Source of the DNA: Azospirillum doebereinerae
GTDB taxonomy: Bacteria; Pseudomonadota; Alphaproteobacteria; Azospirillales; Azospirillaceae
Reading direction: 5' to 3'
Assembly: GCF_003989665.1 (NCBI RefSeq)
Contig: NZ_RZIJ01000004.1
Span: 62,001 to 126,000 of the forward strand
Length of the DNA: 64,000 bases
Shown: positions 45,970 to 55,500 of the stretch, piece after piece
Layout of the letters: every line of letters begins with the position of its first letter
Numbering within the stretch: position 1 is the stretch's first letter
Position numbers and translations under genes: made by a program
Notes under the pieces: generated by a model
Databases searched by the model: none
Told to the model about the DNA's origin: nothing
The model's input: only the letters and a program-made list of their open reading frames with translations

Positions 45970-46188
45970 TTACGGCGCGAACGGATTTTTCAGGCTGGGG
46001 CCGAAGGCCTCCTTGCGGGCGGCGCGCCAGACATGCGCGTTCGCCGCCTCGCCGCCCGGCTCGGCGACGGCCATGCCGGTCACCCCCGGCTGCCGTGCAA
46101 GCCAGTCGCGCAACGCGTTCTCGAACCGGCTGGCGGCGTGCGGGTCGTCGGATTGCAGGCTGATGGACACGGTGAGTTCGGTGGTCAT
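45970..46188 (-). CDS. Small hypothetical protein
   Basis: 72 residues, no signal peptide: a strand (TVSISLQSDDP), a helix (ASRFENALRDWLAR) and a polar tail. AAGGAA lies seven bases upstream of the ATG at 46188. No family recognised; convergent with the lipoprotein gene. Confidence 0.55.
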   Translation of the reverse strand: MTTELTVSISLQSDDPHAASRFENALRDWLARQPGVTGMAVAEPGGEAANAHVWRAARKEAFGPSLKNPFAP

Positions 46189-46305
46189 GATCGGTTCCTT
46201 CTGGGTACCGGCGTCCGCCGCCGGTCTCTTCGACCGACAACAGCGCGTGGAAGAAAACGCTGCCCCTGTGCCCGAACGCTGCGCCGATGCCCTATCCCGC
46301 GCAAC

Positions 46306-46332
46306 AAAAAAGGCGGGGTATGATCCCCGCCT
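46306..46332 (-). terminator. Intrinsic terminator after phaR
   Basis: On the minus strand, stem AGGCGGGG / CCCCGCCT (plus-strand arms 46311-46318 and 46325-46332) is followed by a run of six U. Confidence 0.9.
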
Positions 46333-46396
46333 TCGCTCGTGCCCCCGGCCGTGACCAGGATCACACCAGCCGATTCCGCCCCCGCCTGAAAACCGG

Positions 46397-47023
46397 CTAT
46401 TTCGTGTCGGTCTTGACCGGCTTGGCGATGCTGGCGATCTGCTTCTGCAATTCGTCGATCTGCTTCTGAAGCTCATCGAAGGTGTGGCCGCCAGCCGTCG
46501 TCGGCGGGGCGGCCGGACGGGCGGCGCCGGGGGCCGCTGGCGGATCCTCCGAACCGGCGACGCCGAAGGGGGTGAACATGCGCATGGCGCGCTCGAACAG
46601 CGCCATGTTCTGCTTGCTCACCTCGTCCAGCCGGCCGAAGGGGAACATGCCGCCCAGCGTGTTCTGGAAATAATCGCGCACCTGCTCCTGGTTGCGGGAG
46701 AAGGCCTGCATCGAATATTCCAGATAGCGCGGCACCACCGACTGCATGTTGTCGCCGTAGAAGCCGATCAACTGGCGCAGGAAGCTGATGGGCAGAAGGT
46801 TCTGGCCCTTGCTCTCTTCCTCGACGATGATCTGGGTGAGCACCGAACGGGTGATGTCCTCCCCCGTCTTAGCGTCGTAGACCACGAAATCAAGACCGTC
46901 CTTGACCATCTGGCAAAGATGGTCGAGCGTCACGTAGCTGCTGGTCGCCGTGTTGTAGAGCCGGCGGTTGGCGTACTTCTTGATCGTGATCAGAGCGGAC
47001 TTCTGGTCTTCCTTGTCGGCCAT
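46397..47023 (-). CDS. phaR: PHB synthesis repressor PhaR
   Basis: 208 residues. The N-terminal PHB_acc_N DNA-binding domain (ITIKKYANRRLYNTATSSYVT) is followed by PHB_acc (VEEESKGQNLLPISFLRQLIGFYG), an Ala/Pro linker and a C-terminal coiled-coil (LQKQIDELQKQIASI). PhaR binds PHB granules and DNA and represses phasin/pha genes until polymer titrates it. It is divergent from the phaE-like/phaC genes, so the 200-bp gap is its likely operator region. Confidence 0.94.
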   Translation of the reverse strand: MADKEDQKSALITIKKYANRRLYNTATSSYVTLDHLCQMVKDGLDFVVYDAKTGEDITRSVLTQIIVEEESKGQNLLPISFLRQLIGFYGDNMQSVVPRYLEYSMQAFSRNQEQVRDYFQNTLGGMFPFGRLDEVSKQNMALFERAMRMFTPFGVAGSEDPPAAPGAARPAAPPTTAGGHTFDELQKQIDELQKQIASIAKPVKTDTK

Positions 47024-47230
47024 CGCGGAGTCTTTCAAGAAGGGACGTTCGGCGGAAATCGTTCCGTGCTTAGGACTACTCGAAGGGATAGCAATTTGTC
47101 CAGCGTTGCGCCGCCACATGGGGCGTGCGGTCGCACCCGCCCAGGCTTTTGCCAGACTTTTGTATGACGGTTGTGGGTCGCTCGATGCGACGCTGGTCAA
47201 GTTCACACCGCATTGCCTATACTGATGGTC

Positions 47231-47776
47231 ATGGCCGACCCGTCCGATCCCGACCTCCCGTCCCTGGAAACGCTGGCGCGCCGCTATCTCGACCTCTGGC
47301 AGGACCAATGGTCGGCGACCGCCGCCGATCCCGAGACGGCGGACATGATGGCCCGGCTGTTCCAGATGATGGGCCAGGGAGCGGCGGCGCTGGCGCCCCT
47401 CGCCTTCGGACCGGCGGGTTTCGGCCTTTCCGGAACGCCCGGAACCGGCTGGGACCCGCGCCCGCCCGTCAACCCAGCGCCGTACCACGCATGGCCGCAG
47501 ACCACACCACACCCCGCACGGGAGGAGGCCGCACCGGCGGCCAAAGGGCAACCCGATGACGGCGCAGCCGCGGCGGCTCGGTCCGCGCCCGCTCGGCCTG
47601 CACCTGAATCTGGTGATGGCGACGCTGCTCAGCTCCTCGGGCGGATTGCCGCTCTTGAGGAGCGGCTCGCTGCCATGGAAGCCGCCGCTGCGCGGCCGGG
47701 CGGAGGAACTGCGCCGCCAGATCGCCCAGCGGGAAAGCCGGCCCGGCGCCGCCGAGGATCTCAACCGGGCGGTTGA
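47231..47776 (+). CDS. PhaE-like small protein overlapping phaC
   Basis: 181 residues. The N-terminal helical part (LARRYLDLWQDQWSATAAD, MMARLFQMMGQGAAAL) resembles the start of PhaE/phasin-type partners of PHA synthase. A Pro/Ala linker, a coiled-coil (LLGRIAALEERLAAMEAAA) and a basic tail follow. The last 73 codons overlap the phaC reading frame by 221 bp in another frame. The start is ATG 47231 or ATG 47225, and neither has a good ribosome site. Assignment as a PhaE-like synthase subunit is inference from architecture and position. Confidence 0.65.
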   Translation: MADPSDPDLPSLETLARRYLDLWQDQWSATAADPETADMMARLFQMMGQGAAALAPLAFGPAGFGLSGTPGTGWDPRPPVNPAPYHAWPQTTPHPAREEAAPAAKGQPDDGAAAAARSAPARPAPESGDGDAAQLLGRIAALEERLAAMEAAAARPGGGTAPPDRPAGKPARRRRGSQPGG

Positions 47777-48785
47777 CGCCGAGACGCGGCGGCGGATCGA
47801 CGCCTTCCTGACCGGGATCGAGCGTTACCGCCACCACCCCTACCGCCGCGACCTGCCCGACCCGCCGGTGCTGTGGACGGAGGGCGCCACCCGGCTGCTC
47901 GACTACGGCCCGCCGTCCGGGCGGCCGGTGCTGTTCGTGCCCTCGCTGGTCAACCGCCACTACATCCTCGACCTGTCGCCGGGCAAGAGCCTGATGCGCT
48001 GGCTGTCGGGCCGGGGTCTCCGCCCGCTGCTGGTCGACTGGGGCACGCCGGGGCCGCTGGAGCGCCGCTACACCCTGACCGACTACATCGCCGGCCGGCT
48101 GGAGCGCGCGCTCGACGTCGTGGTCGAGATGCATGGGCGCCCGGTGCCCATCGCCGGCTATTGCATGGGCGGGCTGCTGACCGCTGCGCTGGCCCTGCGG
48201 CGGCCCAAATCGGTCGCCGGGCTGGTGCTGCTGGCGACGCCCTGGGACTTCCACGCCGAGGACGCCGCCACCGCGCGCCGCGCCGCCGCCTTCTTCCAGC
48301 CCTACGGCCCGGCGCTGGAACGCTGGGGGGAGCTGCCGACCGACGCGCTCCAGGCCCTGTTCGCCCAGCTCGACCCTCTGCTGGCGCTGAAGAAGTTCGC
48401 GCAGTTCGCCCGCATGGACCCGGCCAGCCGGGGCGCCCAGGGCTTCGTCGCGCTGGAGGACTGGCTGAACGACGGCGTGCCGCTGGTCGCCGGGGTGGCG
48501 CGCGACGCGCTGGCCGGCTGGTACGGGCGCAACGACACGGCGGCGGGCAACTGGCTGGTCGGCGGGCTGCCGGTCGATCCGACCCGCATCCGGGTCCCGA
48601 CGCTGGCGCTGATCCCGGAAAAGGACCGCATCGTTCCGCCGGCCTCGGCGATGGCTCTGCCAAAGGTCATACCCGGTGCGCAAGTCCTCGTGCCGCCACT
48701 GGGACACATCGGCATGGTGGTGAGCGCCGGCGCCGAGACGGGAGTGTGGCGACCTCTTGCCGATTGGCTGACTGCGACAGGATAG
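47556..48785 (+). CDS. phaC: PHA/PHB synthase (PhaC, short class III-like)
   Basis: Polymerises 3-hydroxybutyryl-CoA on granules. 409 residues. An N-terminal segment (RPLGLHLNLVMATLLSS...) precedes the alpha/beta-hydrolase core. The PhaC lipase box is GYCMGG with nucleophile Cys203, the catalytic Asp is Asp357 (PEKDRIVPP) and the His is His384 (LGHIGM). The length and compact core match class III rather than the 580-residue class I enzymes. ATG 47556 lies inside the upstream PhaE-like gene. Confidence 0.88.
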   Translation: MTAQPRRLGPRPLGLHLNLVMATLLSSSGGLPLLRSGSLPWKPPLRGRAEELRRQIAQRESRPGAAEDLNRAVDAETRRRIDAFLTGIERYRHHPYRRDLPDPPVLWTEGATRLLDYGPPSGRPVLFVPSLVNRHYILDLSPGKSLMRWLSGRGLRPLLVDWGTPGPLERRYTLTDYIAGRLERALDVVVEMHGRPVPIAGYCMGGLLTAALALRRPKSVAGLVLLATPWDFHAEDAATARRAAAFFQPYGPALERWGELPTDALQALFAQLDPLLALKKFAQFARMDPASRGAQGFVALEDWLNDGVPLVAGVARDALAGWYGRNDTAAGNWLVGGLPVDPTRIRVPTLALIPEKDRIVPPASAMALPKVIPGAQVLVPPLGHIGMVVSAGAETGVWRPLADWLTATG

Positions 48786-48896
48786 CCGCCCCCTTTCTGG
48801 CACCTTGCATTGGGCGGGTTGAGCGTCTTAAGGTGGATGCACTCCGAGCGTCCAATCAGCGCCATAATAAAACTGTCCCATTTGAGGAGCGTTACC

Positions 48897-50072
<1,176 letters not shown>

Positions 50073-50082
50073 TCTGACGATT

Positions 50083-50118
50083 TGGGCCGCCTGCCTCCCA
50101 AAGACGGGCGGGCGGCCC
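50083..50118 (+). other. Intercistronic hairpin between phaA and phaB
   Basis: An imperfect GC-rich inverted repeat (GGGCCGCC ... GGGCGGCCC) sits shortly after the phaA stop with no T-run. It may tune phaB relative to phaA. Confidence 0.4.
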
Positions 50119-50227
50119 CGACGGAACGCCGGGGCCGCAGCGTGACGGTGACCGGCGGGGCGCAAGCCCGAACCAAGAGCAAGAAAAAACCAACCAAAAC
50201 AGACCGTTTACACTGGGGAGAAACACA

Positions 50228-50950
50228 ATGGCTCGTGTTGCAGTCGTCACGGGTGGCACCCGCGGCATCGGCGAGGCTGTCGCCGTCGCCCTGAAGGGCG
50301 CCGGCTATGCCGTCGCCGCCACCTACGCCGGCAACGACGAGGCGGCGAAGGAATTCACCGCCCGCACCGGCATTCCGGCCTACAAGTTCGACGTATCGAG
50401 CTTCGACGCCTGCAAGGACGGCATCGCCACGATCACGGCCGATCTCGGCCCGGTCGACGTGCTGATCAACAACGCCGGCATCACGCGCGACGGCGTCATG
50501 CACCGCATGACCTACGAGCAGTGGGAGGCGGTGATCCACACCAACCTGTCCTCCTGCTTCAACATGTGCCGCAACGTCATCGACGGGATGCGCGAGCGCA
50601 ATTTCGGCCGCATCGTCAACATCGGTTCGGTGAACGGCCAGGCCGGCCAGTACGGTCAGGTCAACTATGCCGCCGCCAAGTCGGGCATCCACGGCTTCAC
50701 CAAGGCCCTGGCGCAGGAAAGCGCCGCCAAGGGCATCACGGTGAACGCCATCGCCCCCGGCTACATCGACACCGACATGGTGCGGGCGGTTCCGGCCAAC
50801 GTGCTGGAGAAGATCGTCGCCCGCATCCCGGTCGGCCGTCTCGGCCGCGCCTCGGAGATCGCCAAGGCGGTGTTGTATCTGGTGGACGACGACAACGGCT
50901 TCATGACCGGCTCGACCCTGTCGGTCAACGGCGGCCAGCACATGTACTGA
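50228..50950 (+). CDS. phaB: Acetoacetyl-CoA reductase
   Basis: NADPH-dependent SDR that reduces acetoacetyl-CoA to (R)-3-hydroxybutyryl-CoA for PhaC. 240 residues. Cofactor loop [21 protein letters not shown], catalytic Ser in [14 protein letters not shown] and Tyr/Lys in NYAAAKSG. Typical PhaB marks are [16 protein letters not shown] and [17 protein letters not shown] lies upstream. Ends in a strong terminator. Confidence 0.95.
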   Translation: MARVAVVTGGTRGIGEAVAVALKGAGYAVAATYAGNDEAAKEFTARTGIPAYKFDVSSFDACKDGIATITADLGPVDVLINNAGITRDGVMHRMTYEQWEAVIHTNLSSCFNMCRNVIDGMRERNFGRIVNIGSVNGQAGQYGQVNYAAAKSGIHGFTKALAQESAAKGITVNAIAPGYIDTDMVRAVPANVLEKIVARIPVGRLGRASEIAKAVLYLVDDDNGFMTGSTLSVNGGQHMY

Positions 50951-51011
50951 TCCCGGCGTCTCCGCGCACGCGCGGGGTACCGGGTTCCACAGCGACACTC
51001 GACCTTCGAAG

Positions 51012-51046
51012 CCCCTTCCCCGCGCCTTGCGGGGGAGGGGTTTTTT
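51012..51046 (+). terminator. Intrinsic terminator after phaB
   Basis: Stem CCCCTTCCCC / GGGGGAGGGG (51012-51021 and 51031-51040) with a 9-base loop, then TTTTTT on the plus strand. Confidence 0.9.
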
Positions 51047-51120
51047 CTTGGCCGGATCGAAGCGCCGCGCCGCCACCAGATGCCGCCCACAGCATCCATA
51101 ATTTTCTTAAGGATATTTAT

Positions 51121-51135
51121 TGCGACTGACTCGCA
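51121..51135. promoter_or_regulatory. Candidate regulator palindrome upstream of flavodoxin gene
   Basis: TGCGA-ctgac-TCGCA, a perfect 5-bp inverted repeat in an A/T-rich tract about 90 bp before the start codon. The layout resembles Fur-type sites of alphaproteobacteria, and flavodoxin genes are commonly iron-controlled. This is a guess from shape only. Confidence 0.35.
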
Positions 51136-51222
51136 CTTGCATTATTGTCAAGAGGTCGGCGCCGCTCCGAGCCTCGACCGCGCCGCATCCGCCCGACAAC
51201 CTCTGTGCAGAGAGAGCAAGGT

Positions 51223-51705
51223 ATGAGCATCACCGTGATTTACGGGTCCGATTCCGGCGCGACCAAGCAGGTTGCCTCCCGCATCGCCAAGAAGATCCAG
51301 GGCATCGCGCTGGACATCAAGGCGGCGAGCGTGTCGGATTTCGAGAACAGCGACCTGCTGATCCTCGGCGCCCCCACCTACGGCAACGGCGACCTGCAAT
51401 CGGATTGGGACGCGAATCTGGAGACGCTGAAGTCGGCCAACCTGACCGGCAAGAAGGTGGCGCTGTTCGGCACCGGCGATCAGGTGAACTACCCGGAGTC
51501 CTTCGTGGACGCCATGGGCATCCTCTACGACCACGTCGTGGCGCAGGGCGCCGTCGTCGTCGGCTTCACCGACACGGACGGCTATGACCATTCGGCCTCG
51601 ACAGCCGAGCGCGACGGGCGCTTCGTCGGCCTGGCGCTGGACCAGGACAACCAGTCCTCCAGAACCGACAAGCGGATCACGGCATGGATCGGCCAGTTGA
51701 CGTGA
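51223..51705 (+). CDS. Flavodoxin
   Basis: FMN electron carrier, 160 residues. FMN phosphate loop IYGSDSGATKQVA, then APTYGNGDLQSDWD and the GTGDQVNYPESFVDAMG segment typical of long-chain flavodoxins. It can replace ferredoxin and, in diazotrophs, feed nitrogenase (NifF). Sequence alone does not decide between FldA and NifF. ATG 51223; A/T-rich upstream region with a possible Fur-like palindrome. Confidence 0.92.
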   Translation: MSITVIYGSDSGATKQVASRIAKKIQGIALDIKAASVSDFENSDLLILGAPTYGNGDLQSDWDANLETLKSANLTGKKVALFGTGDQVNYPESFVDAMGILYDHVVAQGAVVVGFTDTDGYDHSASTAERDGRFVGLALDQDNQSSRTDKRITAWIGQLT

Positions 51706-51745
51706 ACCCGGCGACGCTGCGGTCGAGGGGGCCGGCGCGACCCCT

Positions 51746-52147
51746 TCAGCGCTTGGCGGCGACGCGCGCCTGCCACAGAACGAGCAGCGGCGTCACAACC
51801 AGTTCGAGACCCAGCCCGGCCAGATGCGGTGCCGAGGGCGCCCCGGTCTGCGCCAGGGACAGGGCGCGGGCGAGGCCGCCGACGACCACCAGAGCGGCGG
51901 CGAGGCGGAAGCGGCCGGTGGACCGCTCGATGGTCGGAACCGTGGAGACGAACAGCAGCCCGACCCCCAGGAAGATCCCCGACAGATAGCGGAAATGGCT
52001 GTCGAGATCGGCGAAAGGCGCCGGATCGGCAGTGGCGGTGAGGTTCGGGAACACGAATCCCGGCCCCAGGACCACACCGGCGGCCCCCGCGCTCAGAGGG
52101 ACGAGGCACAGCAGCGCCACCACCACCTGAAGAATCCGCCTCTCCAT
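51746..52147 (-). CDS. DUF4345-like small membrane protein
   Basis: 133 residues with four hydrophobic segments and the DUF4345 core DLDSHFRYLSGIFLGVGLLF. Function unknown. The start at 52147 is supported by GAGGAAAAG immediately upstream. It lies 40 bp downstream of the Ser-repeat protein gene on the same strand. Confidence 0.78.
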   Translation of the reverse strand: MERRILQVVVALLCLVPLSAGAAGVVLGPGFVFPNLTATADPAPFADLDSHFRYLSGIFLGVGLLFVSTVPTIERSTGRFRLAAALVVVGGLARALSLAQTGAPSAPHLAGLGLELVVTPLLVLWQARVAAKR

Positions 52148-52187
52148 CTTTTCCTCAACCAAAGAGGTCAGGCTTCCTCAACCGCCC

Positions 52188-52640
52188 TCACTGCAACTTC
52201 GTCGCGGCGAGCGCCGCCGTGTCCACCGGCATCGCGGCGCATCCGCCGAGCGTTGGGCCGACCGGCAGCTCCCCAAACGCGGCGAGCGCGCCCTCCGCCT
52301 TCAGCCGGCCGACGAAGCCCGGCTCCAGCCCGCGCGCGACATAGGCGAAGCCGAGCCACGTCGTGCGCACCGGCTCGCCCCCGGCCCGCACCATGGCGGT
52401 GAAGGCCTCGGCGTCGCTGGTTCCCGGATGAAAGACCGCCAGCATCAGTCCGGCGGTCTCCTCCGGCAGGGCCGCCTGCCGCAGGGACACCCCCATCATC
52501 GCCGCCCACACCGCCAGCACCACCGCGAAGAAGGCAGCCGCGAGTCCATGGCCGGCACCGAAGCCGGAGCTGGAGCTGGAGCTGGAGCTGGAGCTGGAAC
52601 CAGGCGGGGAAGGTGTGGAGGGGGTGGGATTTTCCATCAT
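52188..52640 (-). CDS. Hypothetical membrane-anchored protein with Ser repeat
   Basis: 150 residues. An N-terminal Pro/Ser stretch includes a run of 11 serines encoded by a hexanucleotide repeat. One membrane segment (about 31-52) follows, then a domain of about 95 residues with no known family (TWLGFAYVARGLEPGFVGRLKAEG). Start 9 bp after the MFS stop, so likely co-transcribed with the MFS transporter. Confidence 0.6.
   Translation of the reverse strand: MMENPTPSTPSPPGSSSSSSSSSSSGFGAGHGLAAAFFAVVLAVWAAMMGVSLRQAALPEETAGLMLAVFHPGTSDAEAFTAMVRAGGEPVRTTWLGFAYVARGLEPGFVGRLKAEGALAAFGELPVGPTLGGCAAMPVDTAALAATKLQ
52566..52595. repeat. GGAGCT hexanucleotide repeat, five units
   Basis: Five perfect tandem GGAGCT units in the coding sequence (read as AGCTCC on the minus strand, giving the Ser run). 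Unit length is a multiple of three, so copy-number change would lengthen or shorten the linker without a frameshift. Confidence 0.9.
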
Positions 52641-52649
52641 GGCGACAGC

Positions 52650-53951
52650 TTACGCCTTTGCCTCGGCCGCCGCCAGAGACGGCGCGGGCTTTTCGGCGAT
52701 CGGCCAATGGACGATGGTCGCGAACATCGCCAGCGCCACGCCCAGCCACCACACCACGTCGTAGGACCCGGTCCGCTCGTACAGCACGCCGCCCAGCCAG
52801 ACGCCGAGGAAGCCCCCGACCTGATGGCTGAAGAAGGCGAAGCCGTAGAGCGTGCCCATGTAGCGCGTCCCGAACATCAGCGCGACGAGGCCGGAGGTCG
52901 GCGGCACGGTGGACAGCCACAGCAGCCCCATCATGGCGGCGTAGATCAGGACCGTCGCCGGGCTGATCGGCAGCAGGATGAAGGCCGCCGTCGACACGCC
53001 GCGCAGGAAGTAGTTGGCGCAGAGCAGGTAGCGCTTGCTCATCCTCCCGGCCAGCACGCCGGACGCGTAGGATCCGACGACGTTGAACAGCCCGATCAGC
53101 GCCAGCGCCCAGGCGGCCAACGACGGGCTGATGCCGGCGCCGACCAGATAGGGCGGCAGATGGGTGGTGATGAAGGCCAGTTGGAAGCCGCAGACGAAGA
53201 AACCGGAGATCAGCAGCACGTAGCTGCGGTGCTGGAACGCCTGCCGCACCGCCGCCGCGAAGCCGATGTTGGCGCCGGTCACCGCCGGGGCGGTCGCGTT
53301 CGACTCCTTGGCTCCGGGAAAGACGCCGGCCAGGACCGGCACCAGCAGCATCGAGCCGCCCATCAGCATCAGCGCCGTCTGCCAGCCGAAGCCGGCGATG
53401 AAGGCTTGGCCCAGGGGCGCGAACAGGAACTGGCCCATCGATCCGGCGGCCGTCGCGATGCCGATCGACCACGTGCGCTTCTCGGGCGGCAGCAGCCGGG
53501 TGAAGCCGGCGATGATGGTGCCGAAGGACGCGCCGGCCAGCCCCAGCCCGATCATGACGCCGGCCGTCAGATAAAGGCCCGCGTGGGTTTCGGCGTAGGG
53601 CATCAGCGCCAGCCCGGCGGCGTAGAGCAGCCCGCCGCCCGCGATCACCGGGGCCGGGCCGTAGCGGTCGGTCAGCGCCCCGGCGAAGGGGCCGCCGGCC
53701 CCCCACAGCAGGTTCTGGATGGCCATGGCGAGCGCGAAGACGTCGCGCCCCCATCCCTTGGTCTCGGACAGCGGGCCGATGAACAGCCCCATGCTCGACC
53801 GCGGACCGAAGGCCAGCATCGAGATCAGGCAGCCGCAGACGACGACGAGGGCCGGTGTGCGCCAGGACGGCGCGGAAGAAGCGGTGGTCAAGGGTCCCTC
53901 CATCGGGCGCGCTGTGCGGCACGGGTGCGTGCGTGCCGCCGCGTTGGTCAT
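52650..53951 (-). CDS. MFS transporter (OFA/monocarboxylate-like)
   Basis: About 433 residues, 12 membrane segments. Features: FGPRSSMGLFIGPLSETKGWGRDVFALAMAIQNL, the loop GALTDRYGPAPVIAGG and LFGTRYMGTLYGFAFFSHQVGGFLG. This is the family of oxalate/formate and monocarboxylate carriers. Start uncertain: ATG 53951 was used, but a downstream TTG with GGAGGG is possible. It follows a LysR gene by 55 bp on the same strand, so the LysR protein may control it. Confidence 0.85.
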   Translation of the reverse strand: MTNAAARTHPCRTARPMEGPLTTASSAPSWRTPALVVVCGCLISMLAFGPRSSMGLFIGPLSETKGWGRDVFALAMAIQNLLWGAGGPFAGALTDRYGPAPVIAGGGLLYAAGLALMPYAETHAGLYLTAGVMIGLGLAGASFGTIIAGFTRLLPPEKRTWSIGIATAAGSMGQFLFAPLGQAFIAGFGWQTALMLMGGSMLLVPVLAGVFPGAKESNATAPAVTGANIGFAAAVRQAFQHRSYVLLISGFFVCGFQLAFITTHLPPYLVGAGISPSLAAWALALIGLFNVVGSYASGVLAGRMSKRYLLCANYFLRGVSTAAFILLPISPATVLIYAAMMGLLWLSTVPPTSGLVALMFGTRYMGTLYGFAFFSHQVGGFLGVWLGGVLYERTGSYDVVWWLGVALAMFATIVHWPIAEKPAPSLAAAEAKA

Positions 53952-54006
53952 CGGGGGACGATAGGCGTGCCTCAACAATCCGACAAATTCATAATCGGCA
54001 CACGGG

Positions 54007-54927
54007 TCATTCCGCGGCGGAATGCAGCCCCGCCGTCCGCGCGGTCAGGTGCCGGCCCAGGCTGTCCTCCAGCCGGTCGAAAACCGGGCCGATGCGCCCG
54101 ACGACCCGCGCCCGCACCAGCCACACCGTCACCGTCAGGTTGAAGCCGGGCAGGTCCACCGGCTGGAGCGGCGCGGCGGCCTCGACCGGAGCGATGAGCC
54201 GCATCGGCGCCAGACCGAAGCCGACCCCGCGCGCCACCAGCGAGGCCAGCAGCGTCTGGTCGTAGGCCTCGACCGTCACGTTGGGCCGCAGCCCGAGCGG
54301 CGCCAGCGCCAGCCCCAGCGCGTTGCGATACTTGCAGCCGTCCGGCTGCAGCACCCAGCCGACGGCGTTCATGGCGGCGAGGCTGCCGGGACCGGCGGCG
54401 GCCCGCTCGGCCGAGGCGACGACGCTGACCTCCTCGCGGCTCAGCAGGCGGGACGGCAGGTCGTCGGGCGGCGTTTGCCCCTCCCCCAGCAGCACCACCG
54501 CCCCGTCGAGCGCTCCGGCGCGGAGCTGCTCGATCAACGGCGCGCTCCAGTCGGAATGGATGCGCACGGTCAGGCCGGGGAAGCCGGCGCGCAGATCGTC
54601 GAGCGGGCAGCCGGCGGCCAGCGCGGTCAGCACATGGGCGACGCCAAGCCGCAACAGCCCCTTGGGCTCGGCCGAGCCGGCGAAGGCGTCGGAGAAATCG
54701 GTCGCGGCCCCCAGGATGCGGCGCGCGTGGGCCAGCGCAACCTCGCCGTCGCGGGTCAGGGCCAGCGGCTTGGTCTGGCGGTCGAACAGGGTGACGCCCA
54801 GTTCGGCCTCCAGCCGCTGGATCAGGCGCGACACCGCCGACTGGGTCAGCCCCAGCCGGTTGCCGGCCTCCTGCACCGACTGCGCCTCGGCCACCGTGAC
54901 GAAGGTGCGGATCTCGTTGAGCTTCAT
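54007..54927 (-). CDS. LysR-family transcriptional regulator
   Basis: 306 residues. An N-terminal winged HTH (MKLNEIRTFVTVAEAQSVQEAGNRL, LTQSAVSRLIQRLEAELG) is followed by a co-inducer-binding domain (about 90-290). Same strand as, and just upstream of, the MFS transporter, so probably an activator of it or of the operon. Start at 54927 is the standard LysR start. It is divergent from the Nudix gene, with about 100 bp of shared control region. Confidence 0.9.
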   Translation of the reverse strand: MKLNEIRTFVTVAEAQSVQEAGNRLGLTQSAVSRLIQRLEAELGVTLFDRQTKPLALTRDGEVALAHARRILGAATDFSDAFAGSAEPKGLLRLGVAHVLTALAAGCPLDDLRAGFPGLTVRIHSDWSAPLIEQLRAGALDGAVVLLGEGQTPPDDLPSRLLSREEVSVVASAERAAAGPGSLAAMNAVGWVLQPDGCKYRNALGLALAPLGLRPNVTVEAYDQTLLASLVARGVGFGLAPMRLIAPVEAAAPLQPVDLPGFNLTVTVWLVRARVVGRIGPVFDRLEDSLGRHLTARTAGLHSAAE

Positions 54928-55029
54928 GGTTCGGCGCTTTGCAAGGGGCTGACCTCTGGTGCGCAAGTCTCGAACTGCGGTAGCGTCCGGTCAAGCCAGA
55001 CCCGATCGACCCGGAGAGGAGTCGCCGAC

Positions 55030-55500
55030 ATGACCGCCATCCAGCCCTCCCCCCTGCCCGACCGCTCCAGCCGCGAATACCCCGACCGCCCCTGGGTCGG
55101 GGTGGGGGTGATCGTCTGGCGGGGCGACCGGGTGCTGCTGATCCGGCGTGGCAAGGCGCCCCGGCTCGGGCAATGGAGCCTGCCGGGCGGCGCCCAGTCC
55201 GTCGGCGAGACCGTGTTCGAGACCGCCGCGCGCGAGGTGCTGGAGGAAACCGGGTTGGTGGTGGTGCCGACCGGGATCGTCACCGTGGTGGACGCCATCA
55301 CCCCCGACGCCGAGGGCCGCGTCCATTACCATTACACGCTGGTCGAGGTCTCGGCGGAAAGCGCGGAGGGCGAGCCGGTCTGCGCCGACGACGCGCTGGA
55401 GGCCGTCTGGGCGACGCCCGACGAGGCCGGGGAACTGACGGAGTGGGACGAGACCCGCCGGGTCATCGCTCTGGCGGCGGCACGGCGTTCCGCTGGATGA
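55030..55500 (+). CDS. Nudix hydrolase
   Basis: 156 residues. The Nudix box is complete: G-x5-E-x7-REVLEETGL. VGVIVWRGDRVLLIRRG and LGQWSLPGGAQ precede it, a pattern seen in ADP-ribose or nucleotide-sugar pyrophosphatases. ATG 55030 has AGGAG upstream. Its last 38 bp overlap the convergent EAL gene. Confidence 0.88.
   Translation: MTAIQPSPLPDRSSREYPDRPWVGVGVIVWRGDRVLLIRRGKAPRLGQWSLPGGAQSVGETVFETAAREVLEETGLVVVPTGIVTVVDAITPDAEGRVHYHYTLVEVSAESAEGEPVCADDALEAVWATPDEAGELTEWDETRRVIALAAARRSAG

Noticed and set aside
52566..52595. Tandem repeat as a possible CRISPR fragment
   Set aside because: The units are 6 bp with no spacers; it is a simple coding microsatellite.
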